DNA of 5,826 bases, from assembly GCA_025934385.1 (NCBI GenBank), contig JAICYE010000160.1:1-5826 (forward strand), written 5' to 3'. The number at the start of each line of letters is the position of its first letter. Within the stretch, counting starts at the first letter, position 1. The notes under the pieces are model-generated. The model saw only the letters and a program-made list of their open reading frames with translations. It was not told the DNA's origin and did no database searches. The position numbers and the translations under genes are program-made. This document shows positions 1 to 5,304 of the stretch, piece by piece. This DNA is from Acidimicrobiia bacterium. GTDB lineage: Bacteria; Actinomycetota; Acidimicrobiia; IMCC26256; BP-133.

Positions 1-2
1 GC

Positions 3-788
3 GGCGGGCGCGAGCTCACCGAGACCTTCGAGCGGACAGTGGCCGAGGGGGAGCACCGGCTGACCCGAAGCTGGCCCGGCCTGCTGGCGACGGGGGCGGT
101 CGGCGGCCTCGACGTCGGCGTCGGCGTCCTCGGCCTCCTGCTGGTGAAGGAGGCGACCGGGACCGAGCTGCTGGCGGCACTGGCCTTCGGCATCGGCTTC
201 ATGGCCCTCACGCTGGCCCAGAGCGAGCTGTTCACCGAGAACTTCCTCGTGCCGGTGGCGGCGGTGACGGCCGGCCGGGCGTCGGTGGCCAAGGTGGCGC
301 GGCTGTGGTTCGGGACGGCGGTGATGAACCTCGTCGGCGGGTGGGTCATCACCGGCCTGATCATCGCCGGGCTGCCCAAGGTGCGGCACACGGCCGTCAC
401 GATCGCCAGCGAGTACGCCCGGTTACCGGCCGGACAGGCCTTCGCCCTGGCCATCCTCGGCGGGCTCGTGATCACCCTGATGACGTGGATGGAGCGGTCC
501 ACCGAGTCGGTCCCGGCCAAGATCGCCGCCGCCTTCGCCGCCGCCTTCCTGCTGGTGGCCGGCACGCTCGACCACGCCATCGTGGTGTCGCTGCTGATGT
601 TCGCCGCCCTCCACGCCGGTGCGCCGTTCGGCTACCTGCACTGGCTCGGCGTCGCCGCCCTGGCCACCGTCGGCAACATCATCGGCGGGCTCGGGCTCGT
701 CACGATCCTGCGGTTGGTCCAGGTCGGCCACGAGCGGATCGAGCAGGTCCGCGAGGAAGGGCAGTCGCGCGAACCCCTCCGGGCGTAA
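3..788 (+). CDS. Formate/nitrite transporter (FNT) family channel, 5' end cut by window edge
   Basis: Pentameric inner-membrane channel family that moves small monovalent anions such as formate or nitrite; the substrate here is unknown. The frame is open from base 3 with no stop, and the residues before the first possible start (GTG at 39) read as normal protein rich in E, T and R, so the true start is probably outside the window. Numbering from that GTG, about six hydrophobic segments follow: roughly 14-37, 44-62, 90-112, 133-150, 160-190 and 201-226. FNT hallmarks are SELFTEN at 62-68, an N-[LV]-V-G turn at 97-100, a G-x-x-D-H element at 175-179 whose His179 matches the pore histidine of FocA, and GNIIGG at 212-217. 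The tail after 227 is charged and cytoplasmic-looking. The soft MERSTESVPAK loop at 151-161 is more like the YfdC branch than FocA or NirC. The gene converges on ribB, with a terminator between them. Family assignment is firm; transported ion is not. Confidence 0.88.
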   Translation, partial: GGRELTETFERTVAEGEHRLTRSWPGLLATGAVGGLDVGVGVLGLLLVKEATGTELLAALAFGIGFMALTLAQSELFTENFLVPVAAVTAGRASVAKVARLWFGTAVMNLVGGWVITGLIIAGLPKVRHTAVTIASEYARLPAGQAFALAILGGLVITLMTWMERSTESVPAKIAAAFAAAFLLVAGTLDHAIVVSLLMFAALHAGAPFGYLHWLGVAALATVGNIIGGLGLVTILRLVQVGHERIEQVREEGQSREPLRA

Positions 789-791
789 GGC

Positions 792-822
792 AAAAACCCG
801 GGGGTTCGGGGTGTCCCCCCGG
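792..822 (-). terminator. Intrinsic terminator of the response regulator-kinase-ribB operon
   Basis: Seen directly: CCGGGGG at 798-804 pairs perfectly with CCCCCGG at 816-822, giving a 7-bp all-GC stem with an 11-base loop. Read on the minus strand, the stem is followed by one G and then TTTTT (796-792), the usual layout of a Rho-independent terminator. It begins six bases after the ribB stop codon. On the plus strand the hairpin is followed by GGAAACG with no T run, so it should not act as a full terminator for the FNT gene. An inner alternative pairing (GGGG 808-811 with CCCC 815-818) is also possible. Confidence 0.72.
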
Positions 823-825
823 AAA

Positions 826-837
826 CGTTACGTAACG
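826..837. repeat. Perfect 12-bp palindrome across the ribB stop codon
   Basis: CGTTACGTAACG equals its own reverse complement. It covers the ribB stop codon (TAA, minus strand, 830-828) and the last codons, and lies between the terminator hairpin and the gene body. Its AT-containing core stands out in this GC-rich sequence. It could be a protein-binding site or coincidence forced by the end of the gene; nothing else in the window repeats it. Confidence 0.4.
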
Positions 838-1496
838 ACCGACACCCGCACGCCCGGCCGCACGATGGCCCGCCGGTAGGCGACGAGGTCCTCGATCGTG
901 ACCCGGGCGAGGTCCTGCTCGGCGGCGAGGCGGTCGAGCTCGGGTCCCCGGGCGATGGTGCCGTCGTCGTTGAGGACTTCGCAGATGACGGCGCAGGGCG
1001 CCAGCCCCGCCAGCCGGGCCAGATCGACGGCCGCCTCCGTGTGGCCCGTCCGCACGAGGACGCCGCCTTCCCGGGCCCGGAGCGGGAACACGTGCCCCGG
1101 CCTGACGAAGTCGGAGCCCGAGGCCCAGGGGTCGAGGACGGCCCGGATGGTGGCCGACCGGTCGGCGGCCGAGATGCCGCTGCCCACGCTGGAGTGGTCG
1201 ATCGACACCGTGAAGGCGGTGTCGCAGCCGGCGTCGGTGACCATGGGGCCGATGCCCAGGCGGTCGAGGCGGCCGCCCTCGCAGGGCATGCACACGAGGC
1301 CCCGGCCGTGGCGGAGCATGAAGGCGATCGCCTCGGCGCTCACCCACTGGGCGGCCATCGTGAGGTCGGCCTCGTCCTCCCGGTCGGGCCCGTCCGACAC
1401 GAGGACCATCTCGCCCCGGCGGATCCGCCGCATGGCGTCGACCACGGACTGTTCACCGGTCAAGACGTCGCCCTTTCCGTGTACGGGGAGAGTCAC
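828..1496 (-). CDS. ribB: 3,4-dihydroxy-2-butanone-4-phosphate synthase (RibB), stand-alone
   Basis: Cytoplasmic Mg-dependent enzyme of riboflavin synthesis: converts ribulose 5-phosphate to 3,4-dihydroxy-2-butanone 4-phosphate plus formate, giving the four-carbon unit for lumazine synthase. The 222-residue product has the length of a single-domain RibB; the GTP cyclohydrolase II (RibA) half common in actinobacterial RibBA fusions is absent. Visible motifs: the acidic metal/substrate loop R39-E-D-E-A-D44, SIDH then GSGISAADR at 98-113, GHVFPLRAREGG at 134-145, RTGHTEA at 149-155 with His152, and CEV at 172-174 with Glu173. Compared with the usual RENEGD loop, Asn is Asp and Gly is Ala, but the catalytic Arg, both Glu and the Asp remain. 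The usual TTGIS is GSGIS. The start is a GTG overlapping the kinase stop by four bases, implying translational coupling. It is the last gene of the operon and is followed by a terminator. No FMN riboswitch fits upstream, since the kinase gene abuts it. Confidence 0.93.
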   Translation of the reverse strand: MTLPVHGKGDVLTGEQSVVDAMRRIRRGEMVLVSDGPDREDEADLTMAAQWVSAEAIAFMLRHGRGLVCMPCEGGRLDRLGIGPMVTDAGCDTAFTVSIDHSSVGSGISAADRSATIRAVLDPWASGSDFVRPGHVFPLRAREGGVLVRTGHTEAAVDLARLAGLAPCAVICEVLNDDGTIARGPELDRLAAEQDLARVTIEDLVAYRRAIVRPGVRVSVVT

Positions 1497-2509
1497 CGGG
1501 CCGCCCCCGGCAGGAGCACGACCATGCGGCAGCCGGTCGGCGCCCGGCGCTCGGCCCGGATGTCGCCGCCGTGGAGGTCGACGATCCAGCGGGCGATGGC
1601 CAGTCCGAGGCCGGCCCCTCCCGCGCTCGACGAGCGGGCCGTGTCGGCCCGGTAGAAGCGTTCGAACACCCGGCTCGCCTCCTCCTCGGGGATCCCTGGC
1701 CCCTCGTCCAGTACCTCGATGGCCACCCGGCCCTTGTCCGGGTGGGCCCAGACCTCGACCTTTCCCCCGGCGGGCGAGTGCCGGATGGCGTTCTCGAGCA
1801 GGTTCGCCACCACCTGGTGGACCCGCTCGGGATCGCCGTCGGCCGCGAGGCCCGGCTCGTCCACCGACACCGAGACTTGCACATGGGGGGCGTGCAACCG
1901 GGACTCGTCGGCGGCGTCCTCCAGGACCGGCCGCACCTCGAAGGCGCTGCGCTGGAGGGGCATCGCCCCCGACTCCAGCCGGGACAGGTCGAGCAGCTGG
2001 GTCACCAGCCGCCCGAGCCGCTCGGCCTGCTTGAGCATCGTACGGAGCTGCTCCGGGCCCGGCGGCTCGACGCCGTCGACCAGGTTCTCCAGCCCGGCCT
2101 GGAGGGCCGTGATCGGCGTCCGCAGCTCGTGGGACACGTTGGCCACCAGGTCCCGCCGCATCCGGTCGACCTCGGCCAGCTCGGCGGCCATGGCGTTGAA
2201 GGCCCGGGCCAGCTCACCGACCTCGTCGCGGGAGCAGGCCGTCACCCGCCGGGCCAGGTCGCCCCGGGCCATGGCCCGGGAGGCGGCGGCCATCTCCCGC
2301 AGCGGCGACGTCATGCCCCGGGCCAGGACCTGCACCATCAGGATGGACAGGCTGCCGGCGGCCAGGCCCGACAGCACCGGTGACACCCCGGCCCGCACGC
2401 CGAGGTCGACCACCACCACGGTGACCAGCACCGCCGCCACGATCACCGCCCCCAGCTTCCATTTGATCGACGGCAGGCCGTCGAGCGGCCGGCGGAGGGA
2501 CGGCTTCAC
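1493..2509 (-). CDS. Two-component sensor histidine kinase (HAMP-HisKA-HATPase)
   Basis: Membrane histidine kinase, 338 residues, presumed partner of the regulator encoded just upstream. Order of parts: a short basic N-terminus, membrane helix 1 at about 18-38, a loop of only a few residues, membrane helix 2 at about 44-63, HAMP linker at about 64-118, then HisKA with the H-box VSHELRTP and phospho-accepting His127. The ATP-binding domain shows the N-box with Asn236 and Asn240 (NLLENAIRHSP), G1 box DEGPGIP at 268-274, F-box FERFYR at 282-287 and G2 box GGAGLGLAIA at 297-306. All catalytic motifs are intact, so it should be active. There is essentially no extracytoplasmic sensing domain, so the signal may be sensed within the membrane or through a partner. 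The GTG start overlaps the regulator stop by four bases, and its own stop overlaps the ribB start. The signal cannot be read from the sequence. Confidence 0.93.
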   Translation of the reverse strand: MKPSLRRPLDGLPSIKWKLGAVIVAAVLVTVVVVDLGVRAGVSPVLSGLAAGSLSILMVQVLARGMTSPLREMAAASRAMARGDLARRVTACSRDEVGELARAFNAMAAELAEVDRMRRDLVANVSHELRTPITALQAGLENLVDGVEPPGPEQLRTMLKQAERLGRLVTQLLDLSRLESGAMPLQRSAFEVRPVLEDAADESRLHAPHVQVSVSVDEPGLAADGDPERVHQVVANLLENAIRHSPAGGKVEVWAHPDKGRVAIEVLDEGPGIPEEEASRVFERFYRADTARSSSAGGAGLGLAIARWIVDLHGGDIRAERRAPTGCRMVVLLPGAAR

Positions 2510-3222
2510 GAACGCCCGTTCGACCGGGGGGAGAGCTCGTCGTCGCCGGCGGCGTAGCCGACACCGTGGACGGTGCGGATGACGCCGGCGCCGAGCTTGC
2601 GCCGCAGGGCCTGGACGTGGGAGTCGACCGTGCGGGCGCCGAAGCCGTCGCGGTAGCCCCAGATGTCGGCCAGCATCTGCTCCCGGGTGAAGACCACGCC
2701 GGGCTTGTCGCCGAGGAGGGCCAGGATGTCGAACTCGGTCGGGGTGAGATGGACGGGCTCGCCGTCGAGCATGGCCCGGCGGGTGGCGGGCTCGAGCGCC
2801 ACCCGGCCCAGCCGCAGCACCCGGGCGGCGGGGTCGGCGGCGCCCCCGGCGGAGGCACTGCGGACCACCCGGCGGAGGATGGCGTGGACCCGGGCCACGA
2901 GCTCCCGGGGGCTGAACGGCTTCGTGAGGTAGTCGTCGGCGCCGACGGCCAGGCCGACGAGAAGATCGGTCTCGGAATCGCGGGCGGTCAGCATGAGGAC
3001 GGGCACCGGCCGGTCCTTCTGGATCCGCCGGCAGACCTCGAGGCCGTCGAACCCGGGGAGCATGAGGTCGAGGACGACGAGGTCGGGCCGGGTCCGCTCG
3101 ACCAGGGCGACGCCGGACGGTCCGTCGGCGGCCACGTCGACCTCGAAGCCCTCGCTGCGCAGCCGGGCGGCGACGGCGGCGGCGATCGGTTCCTCGTCCT
3201 CGATGACGACAACTCTGGCCAC
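2506..3222 (-). CDS. OmpR/PhoB-family response regulator
   Basis: DNA-binding transcription regulator, 238 residues, partner of the adjacent histidine kinase. The receiver domain (about 2-118) shows the acidic pair E8-D9, phosphoacceptor Asp52 in VVLDLMLPG, Thr79 and Lys101-Pro102. A short Ala/Gly-rich linker (about 121-134) leads to a winged-helix effector domain (about 136-226) with the typical LTPTEFDILALL, VFTREQML, RTVDSHVQALRRKLG and TVHGVGY elements. I chose the GTG at 3222 because the receiver fold begins immediately after it (VARVVVIEDE). The frame stays open much further upstream, but that stretch is antisense to the oxidoreductase gene and resembles no protein. No Shine-Dalgarno precedes the GTG, while a TATCGT lies seven bases before it, so a leaderless transcript is likely. 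It is the first gene of the operon. Confidence 0.95.
   Translation of the reverse strand: MARVVVIEDEEPIAAAVAARLRSEGFEVDVAADGPSGVALVERTRPDLVVLDLMLPGFDGLEVCRRIQKDRPVPVLMLTARDSETDLLVGLAVGADDYLTKPFSPRELVARVHAILRRVVRSASAGGAADPAARVLRLGRVALEPATRRAMLDGEPVHLTPTEFDILALLGDKPGVVFTREQMLADIWGYRDGFGARTVDSHVQALRRKLGAGVIRTVHGVGYAAGDDELSPRSNGRS
2507..2522 (-). promoter_or_regulatory. Small hairpin touching the kinase start codon
   Basis: In the minus-strand transcript, CGAAC (2522-2518) can pair with GTTCG (2513-2509) around a GGGC loop; the dyad extends to six bases per arm as DNA. The last paired G is the first base of the kinase GTG start. Because the response regulator frame runs through it, a translating ribosome would open the stem, which fits coupled translation. 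The stem is short and could be chance. Confidence 0.25.
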
Positions 3223-3229
3223 GTACCCG

Positions 3230-3235
3230 ACGATA
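3230..3235 (-). promoter_or_regulatory. Candidate -10 element of the regulator operon
   Basis: On the minus strand, TATCGT matches the TAnnnT pattern of actinobacterial main-sigma -10 elements. It ends seven bases before the GTG start at 3222, the spacing expected if transcription begins at or next to the start codon. No convincing -35 hexamer is present 16-19 bases upstream, which would fit an activator-dependent promoter. The missing Shine-Dalgarno supports a leaderless message. Not experimentally supported. Confidence 0.4.
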
Positions 3236-3248
3236 CGGGAAGAGCCGC

Positions 3249-3287
3249 GGAGACCGCTCAGGGACGATGTGGAGATTTCTCGGAGAT
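3249..3287. promoter_or_regulatory. Phased direct repeats, candidate response-regulator binding array
   Basis: Four hexamers start exactly 11 bases apart in the divergent intergenic region: GGAGAC at 3249, AGGGAC at 3260, GGAGAT at 3271 and GGAGAT at 3282. The 11-base units at 3249 and 3271 agree at 8 of 11 positions. Direct repeats about one helical turn apart are the classic layout of OmpR/PhoB-family sites (established knowledge). The array sits about 27 to 65 bases upstream of the regulator start and about 30 to 70 upstream of the oxidoreductase start, so it could control both. Overlapping short dyads (GAGA/TCTC) are an alternative reading. Function is inferred. Confidence 0.38.
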
Positions 3288-3304
3288 CGACGGCGCCGGG
3301 GCGG

Positions 3305-3310
3305 GTAGGA
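3305..3310 (+). promoter_or_regulatory. Ribosome binding site of the oxidoreductase gene
   Basis: GTAGGA lies eight bases before the ATG at 3319 and supports that start over the longer open frame, which runs back to 2566 antisense to the response regulator. Confidence 0.55.
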
Positions 3311-3318
3311 CCGATTCC

Positions 3319-4272
3319 ATGATCCGCTACGGCTTCACCCTCATGACCGAGCTCCACGGCCCGCGCCAGCTCGTCGAGCAGGCGGTGGCGGCCGAGCGCG
3401 CCGGGTTCGACTTCGCCGCCATGTCGGACCACTTCCACCCCTGGCTCGAATCCCAGGGGAACTCGCCCTACGCCTGGACGGTCCTCGGCGCGGTGGCCGA
3501 CCGCACGGAGCGGATGGAGCTGATGACGATGGTCACCTGCCCCTACCTCCGCTACCACCCGGCGATCGTGGCCCAGGGCGCGGCGACCGTGCAGATCCTC
3601 TCCGGCGGCCGCTTCACCCTCGGGCTCGGCGCCGGCGAGAACCTGAACGAGCACGTGGTCGGCATGGGCTGGCCGGCGGTGGGCACCCGCCACGAGTTGC
3701 TGGCCGAGTCGATCGAGATCATCCGCCGGCTCTTCGAGGGCGGCGAGCACCACTTCCGGGGCGACCACGTCCACCTCGAGGCCGCCCGGCTCTACTCGCT
3801 CCCCGGTCGGTCGCCGCCGCTGGCCGTGGCGGCCGGCGGCACCCAGGCCGCCCGCCTGGCCGGCGAGGCCGGGGCCGGGCTGATCACGGTGGCGCCCGAT
3901 CCCGAGCTGGTCGAGGCCTACCGGGCGGCCGGCGGAACGGGGCCGACCTACGGCCAGGTGGGGCTCAGCTGGGCGCCCGACGGGGAGCAGGCCCGCCAGC
4001 AGGCCTGGGACCTCTTCCGGTTCTTCGCTCCCGGCTGGAAGGTGATGTCGGAGCTGGCCACGCCGGCCGCCTTCGAGGCGGCCACGAAGCACGTCCGGGA
4101 GGAGGACGTGGCCGAGATGATCCCCTGCGGGCCTCAACCTGAACCTCACGTCGAGGCCGTCCGGCGGTTCGTGCAGGCGGGCTACGACCACGTCGCCGTC
4201 GTCCAGACCGGGCCCGACCAGGACGGGTTCCTCCGGTTCTGGGAAGAGGAGCTGCGCCCGAAGCTCGACTAA
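3319..4272 (+). CDS. F420-dependent luciferase-like oxidoreductase, G6PDH-like family
   Basis: Soluble TIM-barrel oxidoreductase of the luciferase-like (LLM) superfamily, 317 residues, expected to transfer hydride between an unknown substrate and deazaflavin coenzyme F420. It looks like the family often named F420-dependent oxidoreductase, G6PDH family, rather than true F420-dependent glucose-6-phosphate dehydrogenase (Fgd1, about 336 residues). Recognisable parts: YGFTLMTELHGP at 4-15, SDHFHPW at 36-42 (His38 and Trp42 match Fgd1 His40 and Trp44), MVTCPYLRYHPA at 71-82, and LGLGAGENLNEHVVG at 101-115 (Glu107 matches the Fgd1 active-site acid). Later come a Gly-rich AVAAGGTQAARLAGE at 169-183, DVAEMIPCGP at 263-272 and the C-terminal HVAVVQTGPDQDGF. 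The start has a GTAGGA ribosome site and the fold begins right at it. It is transcribed divergently from the two-component operon, and its stop overlaps that of the convergent phosphoribosyltransferase. Cofactor preference is inferred from family; the substrate is unknown. Confidence 0.9.
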   Translation: MIRYGFTLMTELHGPRQLVEQAVAAERAGFDFAAMSDHFHPWLESQGNSPYAWTVLGAVADRTERMELMTMVTCPYLRYHPAIVAQGAATVQILSGGRFTLGLGAGENLNEHVVGMGWPAVGTRHELLAESIEIIRRLFEGGEHHFRGDHVHLEAARLYSLPGRSPPLAVAAGGTQAARLAGEAGAGLITVAPDPELVEAYRAAGGTGPTYGQVGLSWAPDGEQARQQAWDLFRFFAPGWKVMSELATPAAFEAATKHVREEDVAEMIPCGPQPEPHVEAVRRFVQAGYDHVAVVQTGPDQDGFLRFWEEELRPKLD

Positions 4273-4949
4273 CGGGAGCTGTAGGCCAGCGCCTCGAGGA
4301 CCGCCCGGACCTCGTCGTCGGTGGTCGGCGAGAAGTCGTCGTAGGCCTGGCCGACGGCCAGGAACTGCTCGGGTGTGCGGACGCAGACGACCTCCTCGGC
4401 CTCGGCCCGGATGTCGCGGCAGGTCTCGGGGGACCCGACCGGGACCGCCACCACCACCGCCGCCGGGTCCTGGCGGCGCAGGGCGCGGACGGCGGCCCGC
4501 ATGCTGGCCCCGGTGGCCAGCCCGTCGTCGACCACGATCACGGTGGTGTGGGCCACCGGCGCCGGGGGCCGGTCGTCGCGGTAGGCCCGCTCGCGCCGGT
4601 CGAGGACGTCGGCCTCGGAGCGGGCCACGGCTTCGACGTCGTCCTCGGTGACGGCCAGCCGGTCGATCACCGTCTCGTTGAGCACCCGGACGCCGCCGCT
4701 GGCGATGGCCCCCAGGGCCAGTTCCTCGTGGCCGGGGACGCCGAGCTTGCGGACGAGGAACACGTCGAGCGGCGCGGCCAGGATCCGGGCCACCTCCCCG
4801 GCGACGGGGACGCCGCCCCGGGGCAGCCCGAGTACCAGCCGGGGTTCGGGGAACCGCTCCAGCACGCCGGCCTCCACGAGACGCCAGCCGAGGACCTGAC
4901 CGGCGTGGCGCCGGTCCCGGAACCGGGATCCGTTGCCCCTCGAGGCCAT
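4269..4949 (-). CDS. Phosphoribosyltransferase-domain protein
   Basis: Cytoplasmic type I phosphoribosyltransferase-fold protein, 226 residues, expected to bind PRPP or a related ribose phosphate; the acceptor is unknown. Seen: an N-terminal FRDRRHAGQVL at 10-20, GLPRGGVPVAGEVA at 41-54, LVRKLGVPGHEELALGAIASGG at 65-86, and the PRPP-binding signature VIVVDDGLATGAS at 137-149 with the acidic pair Asp141-Asp142. Near the end it has EVVCVRTPEQFLAVGQAYDDF (186-206), typical of this free-standing family, in some members fused to a dienelactone-hydrolase-like domain; no such fusion is present here. The ATG at 4949 has a strong AAGGAGGG just upstream, with unusually short spacing (three bases from GGAGG). 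It follows the 91-residue gene after 18 bases, so the two probably form an operon. Its TAG stop overlaps the opposing oxidoreductase TAA, leaving no room for a terminator. Domain call firm, reaction unknown. Confidence 0.9.
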   Translation of the reverse strand: MASRGNGSRFRDRRHAGQVLGWRLVEAGVLERFPEPRLVLGLPRGGVPVAGEVARILAAPLDVFLVRKLGVPGHEELALGAIASGGVRVLNETVIDRLAVTEDDVEAVARSEADVLDRRERAYRDDRPPAPVAHTTVIVVDDGLATGASMRAAVRALRRQDPAAVVVAVPVGSPETCRDIRAEAEEVVCVRTPEQFLAVGQAYDDFSPTTDDEVRAVLEALAYSSR

Positions 4950-4951
4950 GG

Positions 4952-4959
4952 CCCTCCTT
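4952..4959 (-). promoter_or_regulatory. Ribosome binding site of the phosphoribosyltransferase gene
   Basis: On the minus strand AAGGAGGG precedes the ATG at 4949 by two bases (three counted from GGAGG). It lies within the 18-base gap after the upstream gene, supporting separate initiation on a shared transcript. Confidence 0.6.
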
Positions 4960-4967
4960 CCCGCCGG

Positions 4968-5243
4968 CTACGAGAGCCGGCGCTGCAACTCCCCGGGGAA
5001 CTCAGGGAAGTAGCGGCTGACGTCATCCAGGGAGAACTCGGGCAGGATCGACGTGGCCGGCTCCCGCTCCAGCAGGAAGTCGAACGTCTCCCGCACGATG
5101 ACCTCCTGGTCGACGCCGTTGAGGAGCAGGTCGTCGAGGAACCCCGGTGAGAGGCGGACCTTGTGGCCGGTCACCTCGTTGCCTTCGGTCACCTCCACCC
5201 CGAATTCGTTCGGGGCCGTCGACACCACCCGCATCGTCGTCAT
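4968..5243 (-). CDS. Small protein of unknown function (91 residues)
   Basis: I do not recognise a named family. The 91-residue product is acidic and soluble-looking, with no signal peptide or membrane helix. The first half (about 4-32) alternates hydrophobic and polar residues like beta strands (RVVSTAPNEFGVEVTEG, then GHKVRLS). The second half looks helical: a segment at about 34-60 containing FLDDLLLNGVDQEVIVRETFDFLLER, then EPATSILPEFSLDDVSRYFPEFPGEL near the end. I have the impression of similar small actinobacterial hypothetical proteins with ...LLEREP.. and ..RYFPE.. motifs, but this is unverified recollection. The frame is open back to 5537; I chose the ATG at 5243 because AGAGGA lies six bases upstream and the further upstream part is antisense to the kinase gene. 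An ATG at 5234 is a weaker alternative. It leads the phosphoribosyltransferase by 18 bases, so the two are probably co-expressed. Confidence 0.8.
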   Translation of the reverse strand: MTTMRVVSTAPNEFGVEVTEGNEVTGHKVRLSPGFLDDLLLNGVDQEVIVRETFDFLLEREPATSILPEFSLDDVSRYFPEFPGELQRRLS

Positions 5244-5250
5244 GCCCGAT

Positions 5251-5279
5251 CCTCTACCCATTGCGCCGGTTCCGGACAA
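5251..5279 (-). promoter_or_regulatory. Possible promoter of the small protein-phosphoribosyltransferase operon
   Basis: On the minus strand TTGTCC (5279-5274) and TAGAGG (5256-5251) are separated by exactly 17 bases, the standard sigma-70-type spacing, though the -10 match is poor. TAGAGG overlaps the AGAGGA that could instead be the ribosome site of the gene starting at 5243, so both readings cannot be fully right. The same stretch contains an imperfect dyad (TTG..CCGGttCCGG.CAA, 5261-5279). Confidence 0.25.
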
Positions 5280-5304
5280 CCCGGGGCGGGGTACGTGGCT
5301 GGCG

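Noticed and set aside
1497..1560. FMN riboswitch upstream of ribB
   Set aside because: ribB overlaps the kinase gene, so there is no leader for the roughly 100-base aptamer, and I see none of its conserved pieces.
898..2582. Several long plus-strand open frames over ribB and the histidine kinase (898-2034, 1571-2383, 1719-2582)
   Set aside because: All are shadows of the minus-strand genes, whose catalytic motifs are unmistakable; the shadow translations are Arg/Pro/Ser/Gly-rich without motifs.
2566..3318. Plus-strand open extension upstream of the oxidoreductase ATG
   Set aside because: Antisense to the response regulator, no recognisable domain, low-complexity G/D/E/R composition; the ATG at 3319 has a ribosome site and the family fold starts there.
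3223..4191. Long minus-strand open extension upstream of the response regulator (about 320 codons)
   Set aside because: It is antisense to the well-supported oxidoreductase gene, is rich in G, R, H and P, and shows no domain. Stop-free antisense frames are expected at this GC content. The receiver domain begins exactly at the GTG at 3222.
5242..5304. ATG at 5242 as the start of the PfkB kinase, sharing CATG with the divergent gene
   Set aside because: No ribosome site, Pro-rich added residues, and no space for two promoters; the fold begins shortly after the ATG at 5305. Kept as an alternative only.
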